Positions 1 to 8,764 of a DNA stretch of 64,000 nt are shown here, one piece after another. The notes below the pieces were generated by a model that was not told where the DNA came from, ran no database searches, and was given only the letters and a program-made list of their open reading frames with translations. The stretch is taken from NCBI RefSeq assembly GCF_014705715.1, contig NZ_JACXLC010000001.1, positions 1,160,457 to 1,224,456 on the forward strand. Direction: 5' to 3'. Positions within the stretch are counted from its first letter, which is position 1. Each line of letters starts with the position of its first letter. A program made the position numbers and the translations under genes. Origin of the DNA: Erythrobacter rubeus. GTDB taxonomy: Bacteria > Pseudomonadota > Alphaproteobacteria > Sphingomonadales > Sphingomonadaceae.

Positions 1-305
1 TAGGGTTTCGCGTTGCAAATCGCCACGCGCCGAGCGGAACATTGTTAGAACAAAGCGATCTTTTCCACACTTGCCATACAGCTCGCACTCCGATGCAGTG
101 CGAGAGAAAGCACTCGAGGGCAAACTCCGGAACCACAGGGCGTTCGATCCGTTTTTATGAAAACCATTCAAAGGCCATTCAGCCCGGTTCACCTAGGCAG
201 AATTGCAAATCTGGGCGCTTGGGTTCAAAGCGCGTCAGGCACAAATCCGACCGCGAACCGAAATTCTAGGCAGCGCGGCGTACAACACCGCAGGAGATAC
301 CCCGA
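1..305. other. Non-coding 5' flank
   Basis: I see no convincing gene here. A 75-codon open frame at 42-269 has no ribosome binding site and an arginine- and serine-rich composition typical of chance frames in GC-rich DNA. The stretch holds a LexA-type operator near its left end and the leader of the TPR gene, whose ribosome binding site (AGGAGA) lies at about 292-297, nine bases before the ATG. The gene served by the operator probably lies outside the window to the left. Confidence 0.6.
37..51 (-). promoter_or_regulatory. LexA-type (SOS) operator
   Basis: The plus strand reads GAAC-ATTGTTA-GAAC, so the minus strand reads GTTC-N7-GTTC, the established alphaproteobacterial SOS box. A second copy of the same pattern lies upstream of radA at 42358-42372. 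On the minus strand both begin GTTCT and end AATGTTC, so they differ only in the central three bases. No suitable gene starts nearby inside the window, so the target is probably a gene to the left of position 1 reading leftward. The pattern is clear, but eight fixed bases can arise by chance. Confidence 0.5.
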
Positions 306-1655
306 ATGACACTTTTCAATATGCGTAAGCGTAGCTCGAATCTCGCCTTGACCGTAGCTCTGGCAACAGGTTCTGCCGTGGTCGCCACTGCTGTCTATCC
401 CGCCGAAGCACAGGCGCAGCGCAAGAAGAAAGACAAGGAAGAAGATGGCGGCGGTTATTCTGATGAGTTCATCGCCGCATATCAGCCCGTCAACGAAGCT
501 CTGCAGGAAGAAGGCGCTGACGCCGCGCCTTACAAAACGCAGCTCGAAGCACTGATCCCGTTGTCGAACACCAATGACGAGAAGATCGCCGCCGGCGGCC
601 TGATCTTCAATTCGGGCATCAAGCTGAGCGATCGCCCGCTTCAGCTGCAGGGTATGGAACTGATGCTGGCAAGCGGCAAGGTGCCTGCAGAGCAGGTCGG
701 CCGGTACAACTTCATCGCTTACCAGCTGTCCAATGCCATGCAGGATTTCCCGAAAGCGCGGACATACCTGCAGGGCGCAATCGACAACAACTTCACGACC
801 GCCGACATTTCGGAAGCTGATCTGCAGATCGCCATGGCTGAGAACTTCTTCGCCGCTGGCCAGAATGTCGAAGGACTTGCCTTCCTCGATCAGGCCATCG
901 AAGCGCGTAAGGGGCAGGGGCTGGACGTTCCCGAGCAGTGGTATCGCCGCGGCCTGACCGTTGCCTACAACGAAGAGATCGTGCCGCAGGTCTACGACTT
1001 CGCGACTCTCTGGATTGCCGAATTCCCGTCGCCCGACAATTGGCGCGACGCGATCAACCTGACGCGCAATCTGAACTCGTACGAAGCTGCGCAGATGCTC
1101 GATCTACTGCGTCTGTCGCGCACGGTCAACGCGCTCAAGGATAAGCAGGATTACATCTACTACGTGGAGTCGGCCGATCCGCGCCGTCTTCCGAAAGAAG
1201 TGAAGGATGTGATCGAAGAGGCATATGCGAAGGATGCCGTCAGCCGCGATGATATCTTCGTGGCCGATGCGCTCACAACGGCTGATGGACGTATCGCTAC
1301 CGACCGTGCGGACCTGCCCGCGCTCGAATCGGATGCCGATGCTGCCGGGGCGCAGCTGCGCACGGTTACCGCCGCTGCGAACGCGTTTTACAGCTATGGC
1401 GATTACGCCAAGGCCGCCAAATTCTATGAGAAGGCGCTGACCATGCCAGGTGTTGAGAGCGCCGAAGTGCTAACGCGTCTCGGGATGGCTCAGGTTGGTC
1501 TTGGGCAGTATGATGCGGCGCGCACGACGCTTTCAAAAGTCGAAGGCTTGCGAGCTCCGATTGCGCAGCTCTGGATTGCCTATGCCAATCAGATGAGCGC
1601 GCCGTCGGCTAGCACCGGTGAAAGCGTGACGGAGGTTGCCGACGCGACCAGCTGA
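306..1655 (+). CDS. Exported tetratricopeptide-repeat protein
   Basis: A 449-residue protein of unknown specific function. The first 37 residues form a Sec signal peptide: basic MRKR at residues 6-9, a hydrophobic core, then a likely cleavage after AEAQA. A lysine-rich patch (RKKKDK) follows, so it is probably periplasmic. The rest is helical. A recognisable TPR pair lies at about residues 360-425, with alternating small and aromatic positions (FYSYGDYAKAAKFYEKAL, then LGQYDAA). The ATG has a good ribosome binding site (AGGAGA) nine bases upstream. It is a single-gene unit ending in a terminator. The TPRs suggest a scaffold or envelope-assembly role, but nothing in the neighbourhood says which. 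Confidence 0.85.
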   Translation: MTLFNMRKRSSNLALTVALATGSAVVATAVYPAEAQAQRKKKDKEEDGGGYSDEFIAAYQPVNEALQEEGADAAPYKTQLEALIPLSNTNDEKIAAGGLIFNSGIKLSDRPLQLQGMELMLASGKVPAEQVGRYNFIAYQLSNAMQDFPKARTYLQGAIDNNFTTADISEADLQIAMAENFFAAGQNVEGLAFLDQAIEARKGQGLDVPEQWYRRGLTVAYNEEIVPQVYDFATLWIAEFPSPDNWRDAINLTRNLNSYEAAQMLDLLRLSRTVNALKDKQDYIYYVESADPRRLPKEVKDVIEEAYAKDAVSRDDIFVADALTTADGRIATDRADLPALESDADAAGAQLRTVTAAANAFYSYGDYAKAAKFYEKALTMPGVESAEVLTRLGMAQVGLGQYDAARTTLSKVEGLRAPIAQLWIAYANQMSAPSASTGESVTEVADATS

Positions 1656-1676
1656 TCGGCTATCCGACAAAAAAGG

Positions 1677-1714
1677 AAAAGGGGCATCGGGATCGTCTCC
1701 CGGTGCCCCTTTTT
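1677..1714 (+). terminator. Rho-independent terminator after the TPR gene
   Basis: A 12-bp stem (GGGGCATCGGGA at 1681-1692 with TCCCGGTGCCCC at 1698-1709, one G-T pair) with a five-base loop is followed by five T at 1710-1714 and preceded by AAAA. The symmetry means it may also end the minus-strand NYN gene that converges on it. Confidence 0.9.
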
Positions 1715-1735
1715 CGTGCCGCAAGCGCGCAGGGT

Positions 1736-2455
1736 TCAGTGCAGCCGTTTCACATAGACCTGGTTGTCGTCCCGGCGTTCAAGCTTAAAATTGTCAAGCG
1801 AACCAATGAGTTCCGACAAACTCTTGAAACCGTAATTGCGCACATCGAAGCTTGACCGGTTCCCAGCGATCTGACCGACCTGCTGCAGCTTCGCAAAGCC
1901 CGCATCGTCGCGCTTTGCTTCGCGGTAAGCGGCCAGGACGAGGTCATTGAGATCGACCATTTCGGCGTTCGATCCGCGCTTGGACTTGGGCTTCTTGCCG
2001 TTATCGTCCGTCGTCGTGGCAATCAGCTCGTCAATGTAGAGAAACCTGGTGCAAACGGCCTGGAACGCAGGCGGTGTCTTCTTCTCGCCAAAGCCGTAGA
2101 CCAGAATGCCGTCCTGCCTCAGACGCGTAACAAGCGGAGTAAAATCGCTGTCCGATGTCATGATGCCGAACCCGTCGACCTTGCCTTGATAGAGCAGATC
2201 AATCGCGTCGATCGTCATGGCCATGTCGGTCGCATTCTTGCCCTTGGACACATCGAATTGCTGCTGCGGGCGGATGCCGAACTTGTTCGTGATCTTGTCC
2301 CAGCGTGCGAGGTTGTCCTTCGCAAAATTGCCATAGGCGCGGCGGATATTGACCTGGCCCAGCTCGGCCATGACGGTGAGGACAGGATCGATACCCTGCG
2401 GCGTCGTGTTATCCGCATCGATCAGCAGGGCGATATTCTTGAGTTCAGTGGACAT
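1736..2455 (-). CDS. NYN-domain (LabA/DUF88-like) protein with C-terminal OST-HTH/LOTUS domain
   Basis: A 239-residue protein. Residues 7-150 are a NYN domain, a PIN-like nuclease fold: acidic residues occur at D13 and D15 (LIDADN), D77 (KNATDM) and in SDSDF at 101-105, the expected metal-binding positions. Residues 165-239 match an OST-HTH/LOTUS module, a presumed RNA-binding domain. Proteins of this architecture are predicted RNA nucleases or RNA-binding regulators, and the substrate is unknown. It lies 40 bases downstream of the carbonic anhydrase gene on the same strand, so readthrough from the bicarbonate operon is possible, but a functional link is only inference. Confidence 0.85.
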   Translation of the reverse strand: MSTELKNIALLIDADNTTPQGIDPVLTVMAELGQVNIRRAYGNFAKDNLARWDKITNKFGIRPQQQFDVSKGKNATDMAMTIDAIDLLYQGKVDGFGIMTSDSDFTPLVTRLRQDGILVYGFGEKKTPPAFQAVCTRFLYIDELIATTTDDNGKKPKSKRGSNAEMVDLNDLVLAAYREAKRDDAGFAKLQQVGQIAGNRSSFDVRNYGFKSLSELIGSLDNFKLERRDDNQVYVKRLH

Positions 2456-2495
2456 GAGCGCTCACATGACGCGGCGAGCAGGTAAGGGCAAGGGA

Positions 2496-3137
2496 TCAAT
2501 CTTCAGGAAGAAATTCGCCGGTTTCTTCATCGAGCGAATAGAGCACGCCTTCGCGGATCGAGAAATGAGCGCCGCGCAGCTTTAGCGCGCCGGATTGTTC
2601 TTTCTCTGCGAGCCACGGAAACGTGCGCAGATTGGCGAGACTTTGGCGGATGGCGGCGAATTCCATCGCGAGTTCGGCCTTCCGGCCGTTTGTCCCGTGC
2701 TTGCGTGCGACCGGTTCGCGCGCTTCATCGAGCAATTTGATCCAGTCGGCAACAAACCCGCCGGAACCGCGGTCCGATCCTTCAAAGCTGCGGGTGAGGG
2801 CGGCCTTGCAACCTCCGCACCGGCCATGTCCCATGACAAGGATCTGCTTCACTTCGAGCATCTGAACGGCGAACTCGACCGCAGCCGAAACGCCGTGCTG
2901 GCCTGGTGTGGTTTCGAAGGGCGGGACCAGTGCGGCGACATTGCGAACCACGAAAATCTCACCCGGATCCACATCGAATATCTGTGCCGGGTCGACCCGG
3001 CTGTCGCTGCAGCCGATGATCATCAGCTTGGGATGCTGACCTTGCGCTATCGTTTCTTCGAAGCGGGCGCGTTGGCGCGGATACGTATCCGCGCGAAAGC
3101 GGCGATAGCCTTTCAGAAGTTCGGCAAATTCCGGCAC
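2496..3137 (-). CDS. can: Beta-class carbonic anhydrase
   Basis: Interconverts CO2 and bicarbonate. The 213-residue length fits the beta class. Zinc ligands are visible: C43 with the D45/R47 dyad (CSDSR), then H104 and C107 in GHGRCGGC. There is no signal peptide, so the enzyme is cytosolic. It lies 30 bases downstream of the SbtB-like gene and reads the same way, which makes a three-gene unit sbtA-sbtB-can. The likely role is to equilibrate bicarbonate imported by SbtA with CO2 for carboxylases. The family is certain. The coupling to SbtA is inferred from position. Confidence 0.95.
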   Translation of the reverse strand: MPEFAELLKGYRRFRADTYPRQRARFEETIAQGQHPKLMIIGCSDSRVDPAQIFDVDPGEIFVVRNVAALVPPFETTPGQHGVSAAVEFAVQMLEVKQILVMGHGRCGGCKAALTRSFEGSDRGSGGFVADWIKLLDEAREPVARKHGTNGRKAELAMEFAAIRQSLANLRTFPWLAEKEQSGALKLRGAHFSIREGVLYSLDEETGEFLPED

Positions 3138-3167
3138 TTTCCTCTCCCTTCCGCGGGATAGAGCGCG

Positions 3168-3476
3168 CTAGAATCGCTCCCCCCGGATCACCTGAACATC
3201 CCACATGCTCAGGATAAAGCCGTACTTGGTAAGCATGGGAGCCAGATCTTCGGCAAGGGCCATCGCCTTGTCTTCCGCAGCTATTGTGAGCACGAGCACC
3301 TTGTCCGTGCCCATCACGCGTTCTTCGCGCCAAGGTCCTTCTCGGCCCTTTCCGCTGGTCACAGGGACGATGGTCCACCCGGTGATGCCGACCTTGTCGA
3401 TAGCCGCGGTCACCCGCTTTTGCAGCTGGGTGTCGGCGAGGATTTCGATCCGCTTGCGAATTACCGTCTCGATCAT
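3168..3476 (-). CDS. sbtB: SbtB-like PII-family regulator
   Basis: A 102-residue protein of the PII-like ferredoxin-like fold, with the SbtB/PII-like signature SGKGREGPW at residues 41-49 in the T-loop region. Its ATG overlaps the sbtA stop as ATGA, so the two are translationally coupled. In cyanobacteria SbtB binds adenyl nucleotides and controls the SbtA transporter. That role is assigned here by family and linkage. The protein contains no cysteine and ends RGERF, so it lacks the C-terminal redox-sensing Cys loop found in many cyanobacterial SbtBs. The symbol is by homology. Confidence 0.8.
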   Translation of the reverse strand: MIETVIRKRIEILADTQLQKRVTAAIDKVGITGWTIVPVTSGKGREGPWREERVMGTDKVLVLTIAAEDKAMALAEDLAPMLTKYGFILSMWDVQVIRGERF

Positions 3477-4462
3477 GGCACAACCCCTCCACTGCCTGTC
3501 AGATACACTGCGAATGCGCTGATAATGCCGATATTGATAAGCACGTTGAAGGGGAAGGTGATGCTGAGCGACATGGTCAGATAAATGCCAGGGTCAGCCT
3601 CCGGCAGGGCAAGCCGCATCGCTGCGGGCACGGCGATATAGCTCGCGCTGGCGCACAGCACGCCTAGCGCCGCGGCAGAGCCAGCATCGAGCCCGATGCC
3701 TACGCCAAGTGCGGTTCCGAACACCCCGTTCACCAGCGGCAGGAAGATAGCGATGGAGGTAAGGCGCCACGTGATCGCGCGCGCATCCATCATGCGGCGA
3801 GCGGCGATAAGCCCCATATCGAGCAGGAAGATGCACAGAACGCCTTTGAACCCGGCTTCGAAGAACGGGCTGACAGGAGCGAAGCCGTCTGGTCCTCCGA
3901 TCATCCCAATGGCGAATGCGCCGAGCAGCAGGACAATCGAGGAATTGGTGAACACCTCGTGGAACATTTCGCCCGTGCTCTGACTGCCTTCATCCTTGCT
4001 GCCAAGACCGCGGGCGAGCAGCAGGCCGGACAGGATCGCCGGCGCTTCCATCGCTGCCATCACGGCGACCATATAACCACCGGGCTCGCGTGCTTGGCCG
4101 GTCAGGATTTCAACCGCGGTCACGAAGGTGACGACACTGATGGAACCATAATGCGCCGCGACCGCGCCGGAATTGATGCGGTCGAGCTTTCCAAATGTCT
4201 TGAGCACCGCATACGCGAAAAACGGGAGCAAGAACCCGGCAAGGATGCCTGCACCCAGCGCCGATATCACCGTCGCATCAATGCCGGATTTCGCCACCGC
4301 AACGCCGCCTTTGATACCGATCGCGGCCATAAGGTAGAGCGACATCGCCTTGGCAATGGCCTCCGGGATCGCAAGATCGGACCGCGCGAACGCTGCAAGC
4401 AACCCCAGTACGAAGAAAAGGACCACCGGGGATGTGAAGGTCTGAATTGCAGTTTCGAACAT
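3473..4462 (-). CDS. sbtA: SbtA-family sodium-dependent bicarbonate permease
   Basis: A 329-residue inner-membrane protein of about ten hydrophobic segments. Family hallmarks are the GIKGGVAVAKSG segment near the N-terminus, EAPAILSGLLLAR in the middle and KGVLCIFLLDMGLIAARRM further on. In cyanobacteria SbtA imports bicarbonate with sodium. I start it at the ATG at 4462, which has AAAGGGG upstream. A longer frame reaching 4660 overlaps the divergent lipA start and is not needed. It is the first gene of sbtA-sbtB-can. No RuBisCO or carboxysome gene is in view, so in this organism it may feed anaplerotic or biosynthetic carboxylation. Confidence 0.88.
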   Translation of the reverse strand: MFETAIQTFTSPVVLFFVLGLLAAFARSDLAIPEAIAKAMSLYLMAAIGIKGGVAVAKSGIDATVISALGAGILAGFLLPFFAYAVLKTFGKLDRINSGAVAAHYGSISVVTFVTAVEILTGQAREPGGYMVAVMAAMEAPAILSGLLLARGLGSKDEGSQSTGEMFHEVFTNSSIVLLLGAFAIGMIGGPDGFAPVSPFFEAGFKGVLCIFLLDMGLIAARRMMDARAITWRLTSIAIFLPLVNGVFGTALGVGIGLDAGSAAALGVLCASASYIAVPAAMRLALPEADPGIYLTMSLSITFPFNVLINIGIISAFAVYLTGSGGVVP

Positions 4463-4601
4463 TGCCGCCCCTTTAACGATCCATGAGTTGCATGAAAAGC
4501 AAAAGCGGTTGCGATAGATTTGTTCCGGCTTGCCCGAATAGCGCGCCTTAAGCACGGCTGCGCGCTTGCGGCGGACGCTGCGGCAGCCTAAATGAACGCG
4601 C

Positions 4602-5552
4602 ATGAACGATCTTGCGAACTCGCCGAAGCCTGAAAACGAGCGCCCTCGGCGCCAGCGCAAGCCGGACTGGATTCGCGTTCGTGCGCCGGTCAGCGAAGGC
4701 TATCATGAGACGCGCCGATTGATGCGCGATCTCAACCTCAACACCGTCTGCGAAGAGGCGGCTTGCCCCAATATCGGTGAGTGCTGGACTCAGAAGCACG
4801 CGACCGTAATGATCCTCGGCGATGTGTGCACGCGGGCCTGTGCGTTTTGCAATGTGAAGACCGGGATGCCGCGCCCCGCCGATCCGATGGAGCCTGAGAA
4901 TACCGCGATCGCTGCGGCGAAGATGGGCCTCAAGCATATCGTCATCACCAGTGTCGACCGCGACGATCTGCCCGATGGCGGGGCAGGGCAATTCGTCAAG
5001 GTGATCGAGGCGCTGCGCCGGAATACGCCGGACACCACCATCGAAATTCTCACTCCCGATTTCCGCGGCAAGATGCGTCTTGCGGTCGAGGCGATCTGCG
5101 AAGCTGGCCCCGACGTTTACAATCACAATCTCGAAACCGTGCCGCGTCTTTATCCCACGATCCGGCCTGGTGCGCGGTATTATGCCTCGCTTCGCTTGCT
5201 TGAAGAGGTGAAGGCGCACAATCCGCTGATCTTCACTAAATCGGGCATCATGCTCGGCCTCGGCGAGCAGCGCCTGGAAGTGCATCAGGTGATGGACGAC
5301 ATGCGCAGCGCAGAGGTCGATTTCATCACGATGGGGCAATACCTGCAGCCAACGCCGAAACACGCGGCGGTCGAAGAATTCGTTACGCCAAAGGCGTTCG
5401 GCGCCTACGGCTCAATCGCAAGGGCGAAGGGGTTCCTGCAGGTCGCCTCCAGCCCGCTTACTCGCTCAAGCTACCACGCTGGCGACGACTTCGCCGTGAT
5501 GAAGGCTGCGCGAGAGGAAAAGCTTCGCAAAAGGGACCGGCTGGACGCCTGA
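4602..5552 (+). CDS. lipA: Lipoyl synthase
   Basis: A radical-SAM enzyme that inserts two sulfurs into octanoylated lipoyl domains. At 316 residues it is standard length. The auxiliary cluster cysteines C50, C55 and C61 ([12 protein letters not shown]) and the SAM cluster C76, C80 and C83 (CTRACAFC) are intact, as is the C-terminal [10 protein letters not shown], whose serine ligates the auxiliary cluster. Its stop overlaps the next start (TGATG). Substrates in this window include the lipoyl domain of PdhC. The ribosome binding site is weak. Confidence 0.97.
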   Translation: MNDLANSPKPENERPRRQRKPDWIRVRAPVSEGYHETRRLMRDLNLNTVCEEAACPNIGECWTQKHATVMILGDVCTRACAFCNVKTGMPRPADPMEPENTAIAAAKMGLKHIVITSVDRDDLPDGGAGQFVKVIEALRRNTPDTTIEILTPDFRGKMRLAVEAICEAGPDVYNHNLETVPRLYPTIRPGARYYASLRLLEEVKAHNPLIFTKSGIMLGLGEQRLEVHQVMDDMRSAEVDFITMGQYLQPTPKHAAVEEFVTPKAFGAYGSIARAKGFLQVASSPLTRSSYHAGDDFAVMKAAREEKLRKRDRLDA

Positions 5553-6013
5553 TGGTCGGTATTCGCGAAACCCGCCGGCTGCCTTACAGCGCGACACAGA
5601 TGTTCGATCTGGTTGCGGATGTGAAGCGGTATGGCGAGTTTCTGCCATGGGTCATTGCGACCCGCGTGCGCTCGGACACCGAGACCGAAATGGTTGCCGA
5701 CATGGTCGTCGGGTTCAAATCGATCCGCGAGAAATTCACCTCCCGCGTAGCGAAAGATCGCCCGCGGGAGATCGACGTGCACTATGTCGACGGGCCGCTA
5801 TCCGATCTCGACAATATCTGGACCTTCCGCCCAATCGACGAAAACACCTGCGAGATCGATTTCTTCGTCGATTTCGAGTTCAAGAACCGCGTGTTCCAGG
5901 CGCTAGCGGGCCAGTATTTTGAGCGCGCATTCCGCAAGATGGTCGCCGCTTTCGAACAGCGCGCGCACGATCTTTACGGCAATAACAGCTCGAGCGCGCA
6001 GATCGTCGCCTGA
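5552..6013 (+). CDS. START-domain protein of the RatA/COQ10 family
   Basis: A 153-residue single-domain protein. The N-terminal ETRRLPYSATQMFDLVADV pattern and the IDVHYVDGPLSDLDNIWTF strand region are typical of the COQ10/RatA polyketide-cyclase-like family. Family members bind hydrophobic ligands such as ubiquinone and support respiration. The RatA name comes from a reported ribosome-association effect in E. coli and should not be read as proof of a toxin. It is coupled to lipA by a one-base start-stop overlap. Its 3' end overlaps the converging pncC gene by 40 bases. Confidence 0.85.
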   Translation: MVGIRETRRLPYSATQMFDLVADVKRYGEFLPWVIATRVRSDTETEMVADMVVGFKSIREKFTSRVAKDRPREIDVHYVDGPLSDLDNIWTFRPIDENTCEIDFFVDFEFKNRVFQALAGQYFERAFRKMVAAFEQRAHDLYGNNSSSAQIVA

Positions 6014-6498
6014 CGCCGGATCGAGGCGCGCTCGCTGAGCCCGCTCGCGGCATCCTCATTCCCATCGAAGTGTTTCAGTTCGCCCTCAGGCTCGCCGTCC
6101 TGATTGCGGTAGGCTCGCGCGAATACGACCGTGCCGACCGGCTTCAGCTGGGTCCCGCCACCAGGTCCCGCAACACCGCTGATCGCCACGGCTACATCGG
6201 CGTTTGAGTTCTTGAGCGCTCCCTGAGCCATGGCCCATACGCAAGCGATCGAGACCGCGCCGAAGGTTTCGATGATGTCCTGTGCCACGCCAAGCGATTC
6301 CATTTTCGCTTCGTTGGAGTAGGTGACGAACCCGCGATCAAGGACCGAAGAGGAACCGGGAATCTCGGTGATGGCCGCAGCGACAAGGCCGCCGGTGCAG
6401 CTTTCCGCCAAAGCAACCTTGCGGCCCGCAGTCTCGTTTTCCGAAACCACGCGCGCTGCCAGTTCATCGATATCGTCGGGGAGAAGTTGCTTGCTCAT
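5974..6498 (-). CDS. pncC: CinA-family nicotinamide-nucleotide amidase
   Basis: A 174-residue protein covering only the C-terminal amidase domain of CinA, with AESCTGG at residues 30-36 (catalytic serine in SCTGG), ITEIPGSS and GVAGPGGG. It deamidates nicotinamide mononucleotide to nicotinate mononucleotide in the pyridine nucleotide cycle. The stand-alone form is common and is not a truncation. A good ribosome binding site (AAGGGA) precedes the ATG. It lies 11 bases downstream of ispDF in the same operon and converges on the START-domain gene with a 40-base overlap. Confidence 0.93.
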   Translation of the reverse strand: MSKQLLPDDIDELAARVVSENETAGRKVALAESCTGGLVAAAITEIPGSSSVLDRGFVTYSNEAKMESLGVAQDIIETFGAVSIACVWAMAQGALKNSNADVAVAISGVAGPGGGTQLKPVGTVVFARAYRNQDGEPEGELKHFDGNEDAASGLSERASIRRQATICALELLLP

Positions 6499-6509
6499 TT
6501 TCGTTCCCT

Positions 6510-7670
6510 TTAGCGGGCCTTGGAGAGCCCGACTATCGCTTGCGCCGCGATGCCTTCTTCGCGCCCGGTGAAGCCGAGCCGTTCGGTGGTGGTTGCCTTG
6601 ATGCTCACCGCGTCCTCGGACAGTCCGGTGAGCCGCGCGACCTCGCTACGCATTGCGGGCCGGTGAGGTCCGATCTTCGGCGCTTCGCAGATGATGGTCA
6701 GGTCCAGATTATAGAGCGCAAATCCTGCTTCGCGCGCCAACTTCACCGCATGTTCGAGAAACTGGCCCGATCGCGCGCCAGCCCATTGCGGATCGCTTGG
6801 CGGGAAATGCGTCCCGATATCGCCATCACCGATTGCCCCGAGCACCGCGTCCGTTATCGCATGGAGCGCGACATCCGCATCGCTATGTCCGGCCAATCCC
6901 TTGTCATGATCGAGCTTGATGCCGCACAGCCACAACTCTTCGCCCGCCTGAAGTCGGTGGACATCATATCCCTGTCCAACGCGGAATTGAGGGATTGTCA
7001 TCGGGTCTGCGAAATCCTCTGCAAAGGTTATCTTCTTGAGCCTCTCGTCACCCTGCACGAGCGCCACTGAACCACCGCTTGCCATAAGAACCTGCGCATC
7101 GTCACCTGCATCCGGGGCTCCTGTCCAGGAATGGTGCGCGGCGAGGATATCTTCGTAACGAAATGCCTGGGGTGTCTGAACCCGGCGAAGAATCTCGCGA
7201 TCCGCTTTCCCCGCCATGGTGCCATCCTTGCTCGACACGGCGAGGCTGTCGACCACGGGCAGGGTCGGGATCGCTCCAGCATGCGTGGAGAGCGACGCCA
7301 ACAGCCTTTCGATGACCTCCACAGGCAGATCGGGGCGTGCCGCATCGTGGATCAGAACAAGCTCAGGCTTCGCATCGGTAAGGCGGTCCAATCCGGCACG
7401 AACCGATTCCTGACGCGTGACGCCGCCATCGACGGTCAGAGCATTTGCCGCATCACCTGCGGCCGCGAGCGCTTCTGCATGCAATCCAGTTGGCGCGACA
7501 ATGACTATGGACTGGCAGCCCGCTGCGTTCAGCGCATCGACCGAGTGCTGCAAGACCGGCCTCCCGCGCCATGTCCTGAACTGCTTGGGCGTATCGCCTC
7601 CCGCTCGCAGTCCTTTACCCGCAGCGACGATTATCGCGGAAAATGCGGGGAGGGGGGTCTGGCTGGCCAT
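6510..7670 (-). CDS. ispDF: Bifunctional IspD/IspF (MEP pathway)
   Basis: A 386-residue fusion. The N-terminal half is IspD (2-C-methyl-D-erythritol 4-phosphate cytidylyltransferase), with [19 protein letters not shown] at the nucleotide site and [10 protein letters not shown]. The C-terminal half, from about residue 228 ([11 protein letters not shown]), is IspF (MECDP synthase), with the metal-binding DVH and GHSDADV motifs. Both act in isoprenoid precursor synthesis. This fusion is typical of alphaproteobacteria. I start it at the ATG at 7670. The open frame continues to 7862, but that part is antisense to dusB and has no homology. It heads the ispDF-pncC unit and is divergent from dusB. 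Confidence 0.95.
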   Translation of the reverse strand: MASQTPLPAFSAIIVAAGKGLRAGGDTPKQFRTWRGRPVLQHSVDALNAAGCQSIVIVAPTGLHAEALAAAGDAANALTVDGGVTRQESVRAGLDRLTDAKPELVLIHDAARPDLPVEVIERLLASLSTHAGAIPTLPVVDSLAVSSKDGTMAGKADREILRRVQTPQAFRYEDILAAHHSWTGAPDAGDDAQVLMASGGSVALVQGDERLKKITFAEDFADPMTIPQFRVGQGYDVHRLQAGEELWLCGIKLDHDKGLAGHSDADVALHAITDAVLGAIGDGDIGTHFPPSDPQWAGARSGQFLEHAVKLAREAGFALYNLDLTIICEAPKIGPHRPAMRSEVARLTGLSEDAVSIKATTTERLGFTGREEGIAAQAIVGLSKAR

Positions 7671-7746
7671 CGCGGCCCCGCGCTTAGGGTCTGGACGCAC
7701 AATGCGCAATCCACTATGCGCTGCCCATAATTTAGGCACTGATGAA

Positions 7747-8763
7747 ATGACTGCGCTTCCCATTCCTCCGGCGATCAAGCCGATCCAGATCGGCCCCGTC
7801 GAGATTGCGGAGCCCGTATTGCTTGCGCCGATGACCGGCGTGACTGACATGCCGTTTCGCACGCTGGTGCGCCGCTATGGCTCGGGACTCAACGTCACCG
7901 AAATGGTCGCGAGCGAGGCGGCCATTCGCGAAACGCGCCAGTCTATCCAGAAAACGGCCTGGGATAGGATCGAAGAGCCAGTGTCGATGCAGCTCGTCGG
8001 CTGTGACCCGGAAAGCATGGCCGAGGCCGCGAAGCTACAGGAAGGCAACGGCGCGGCGATTATCGACATCAACTTTGGCTGCCCGGTGCGCAAAGTCGTC
8101 GGACAGTTCGCTGGCTCGGCGCTCATGCGGGAGGTTCCACTGGCGACCAAGCTGATGGAAGCCACAGTGAAAGCTGTCGACGTACCAGTTACCGTGAAGA
8201 TGCGGATGGGCTGGGATCACCAGAGCCTCAACGCGCCAGAAATGGCCCGTATTGCCGAAGATTTGGGCGTGAAAATGATCACCGTCCACGGGCGCACTCG
8301 CAACCAGATGTACAAGGGCAGTGCAGACTGGTCCTTCATCCGCAAGGTGAAGGATGCCGTATCGATCCCGGTGATCGTCAACGGCGATATCTGTGCTATC
8401 GACGACGCTGCAAAAGCGCTCGAGCAGTCGGGCGCAGACGGCCTCATGATCGGTCGCGGCGCCTACGGAAAACCCTGGCTGCTGGGGCAGGTGATGCATT
8501 GGTGGCGGACGGGTGAGACCGTGGCAACACCGAGTTTCGATGAGCAGTACAGCGTATTGATCGAGCACTATAACCGCATGCTCGACCATTATGGCCGCGA
8601 TGTCGGTACCAAGATCGCGCGCAAGCATCTTGGCTGGTACACCAAGGGAATGCACGGGTCGGCCGAGTTCCGCAACAAGGCGAACTTCATCGACGATCCC
8701 GATGAAGTGCTGGGGGAAATCGCGCGTTTTTACGAACCGTTCCTCCATCGCCGGGCAGCCTGA
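7747..8763 (+). CDS. dusB: tRNA-dihydrouridine synthase, DusB/NifR3 type
   Basis: A 338-residue FMN enzyme that reduces uridine in the tRNA D-loop. It shows the TIM-barrel start [12 protein letters not shown], the catalytic cysteine in NFGCPVRKV, and the FMN phosphate site [13 protein letters not shown]. The ATG at 7747 gives the family's usual N-terminus. The in-frame region upstream to 7417 is antisense to ispDF. As in many alphaproteobacteria it is the first gene of the ntr operon, with ntrB beginning two bases after its stop. The old name nifR3 reflects that linkage. Confidence 0.95.
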   Translation: MTALPIPPAIKPIQIGPVEIAEPVLLAPMTGVTDMPFRTLVRRYGSGLNVTEMVASEAAIRETRQSIQKTAWDRIEEPVSMQLVGCDPESMAEAAKLQEGNGAAIIDINFGCPVRKVVGQFAGSALMREVPLATKLMEATVKAVDVPVTVKMRMGWDHQSLNAPEMARIAEDLGVKMITVHGRTRNQMYKGSADWSFIRKVKDAVSIPVIVNGDICAIDDAAKALEQSGADGLMIGRGAYGKPWLLGQVMHWWRTGETVATPSFDEQYSVLIEHYNRMLDHYGRDVGTKIARKHLGWYTKGMHGSAEFRNKANFIDDPDEVLGEIARFYEPFLHRRAA

Positions 8764-8764
8764 A

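Noticed and set aside
42..269. 75-codon open frame before the TPR gene
   Set aside because: No ribosome binding site, and an Arg/Ser-rich composition typical of chance frames in GC-rich DNA. The leader of the TPR gene occupies the 3' part.
4463..4660. 66-residue N-terminal extension of SbtA
   Set aside because: The extended frame overlaps the divergent lipA start, is Arg-rich, and would precede the natural hydrophobic N-terminus at the ATG at 4462, which has a good ribosome binding site.
5552..6013. RatA-RatB toxin-antitoxin pair
   Set aside because: Only the START-domain protein is present. There is no RatB partner, and linkage to lipA fits the COQ10-like role better.
7671..7862. N-terminal extension of IspDF
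   Set aside because: It is antisense to the start of dusB and unlike IspD. The conserved IspD sequence starts directly after the ATG at 7670.
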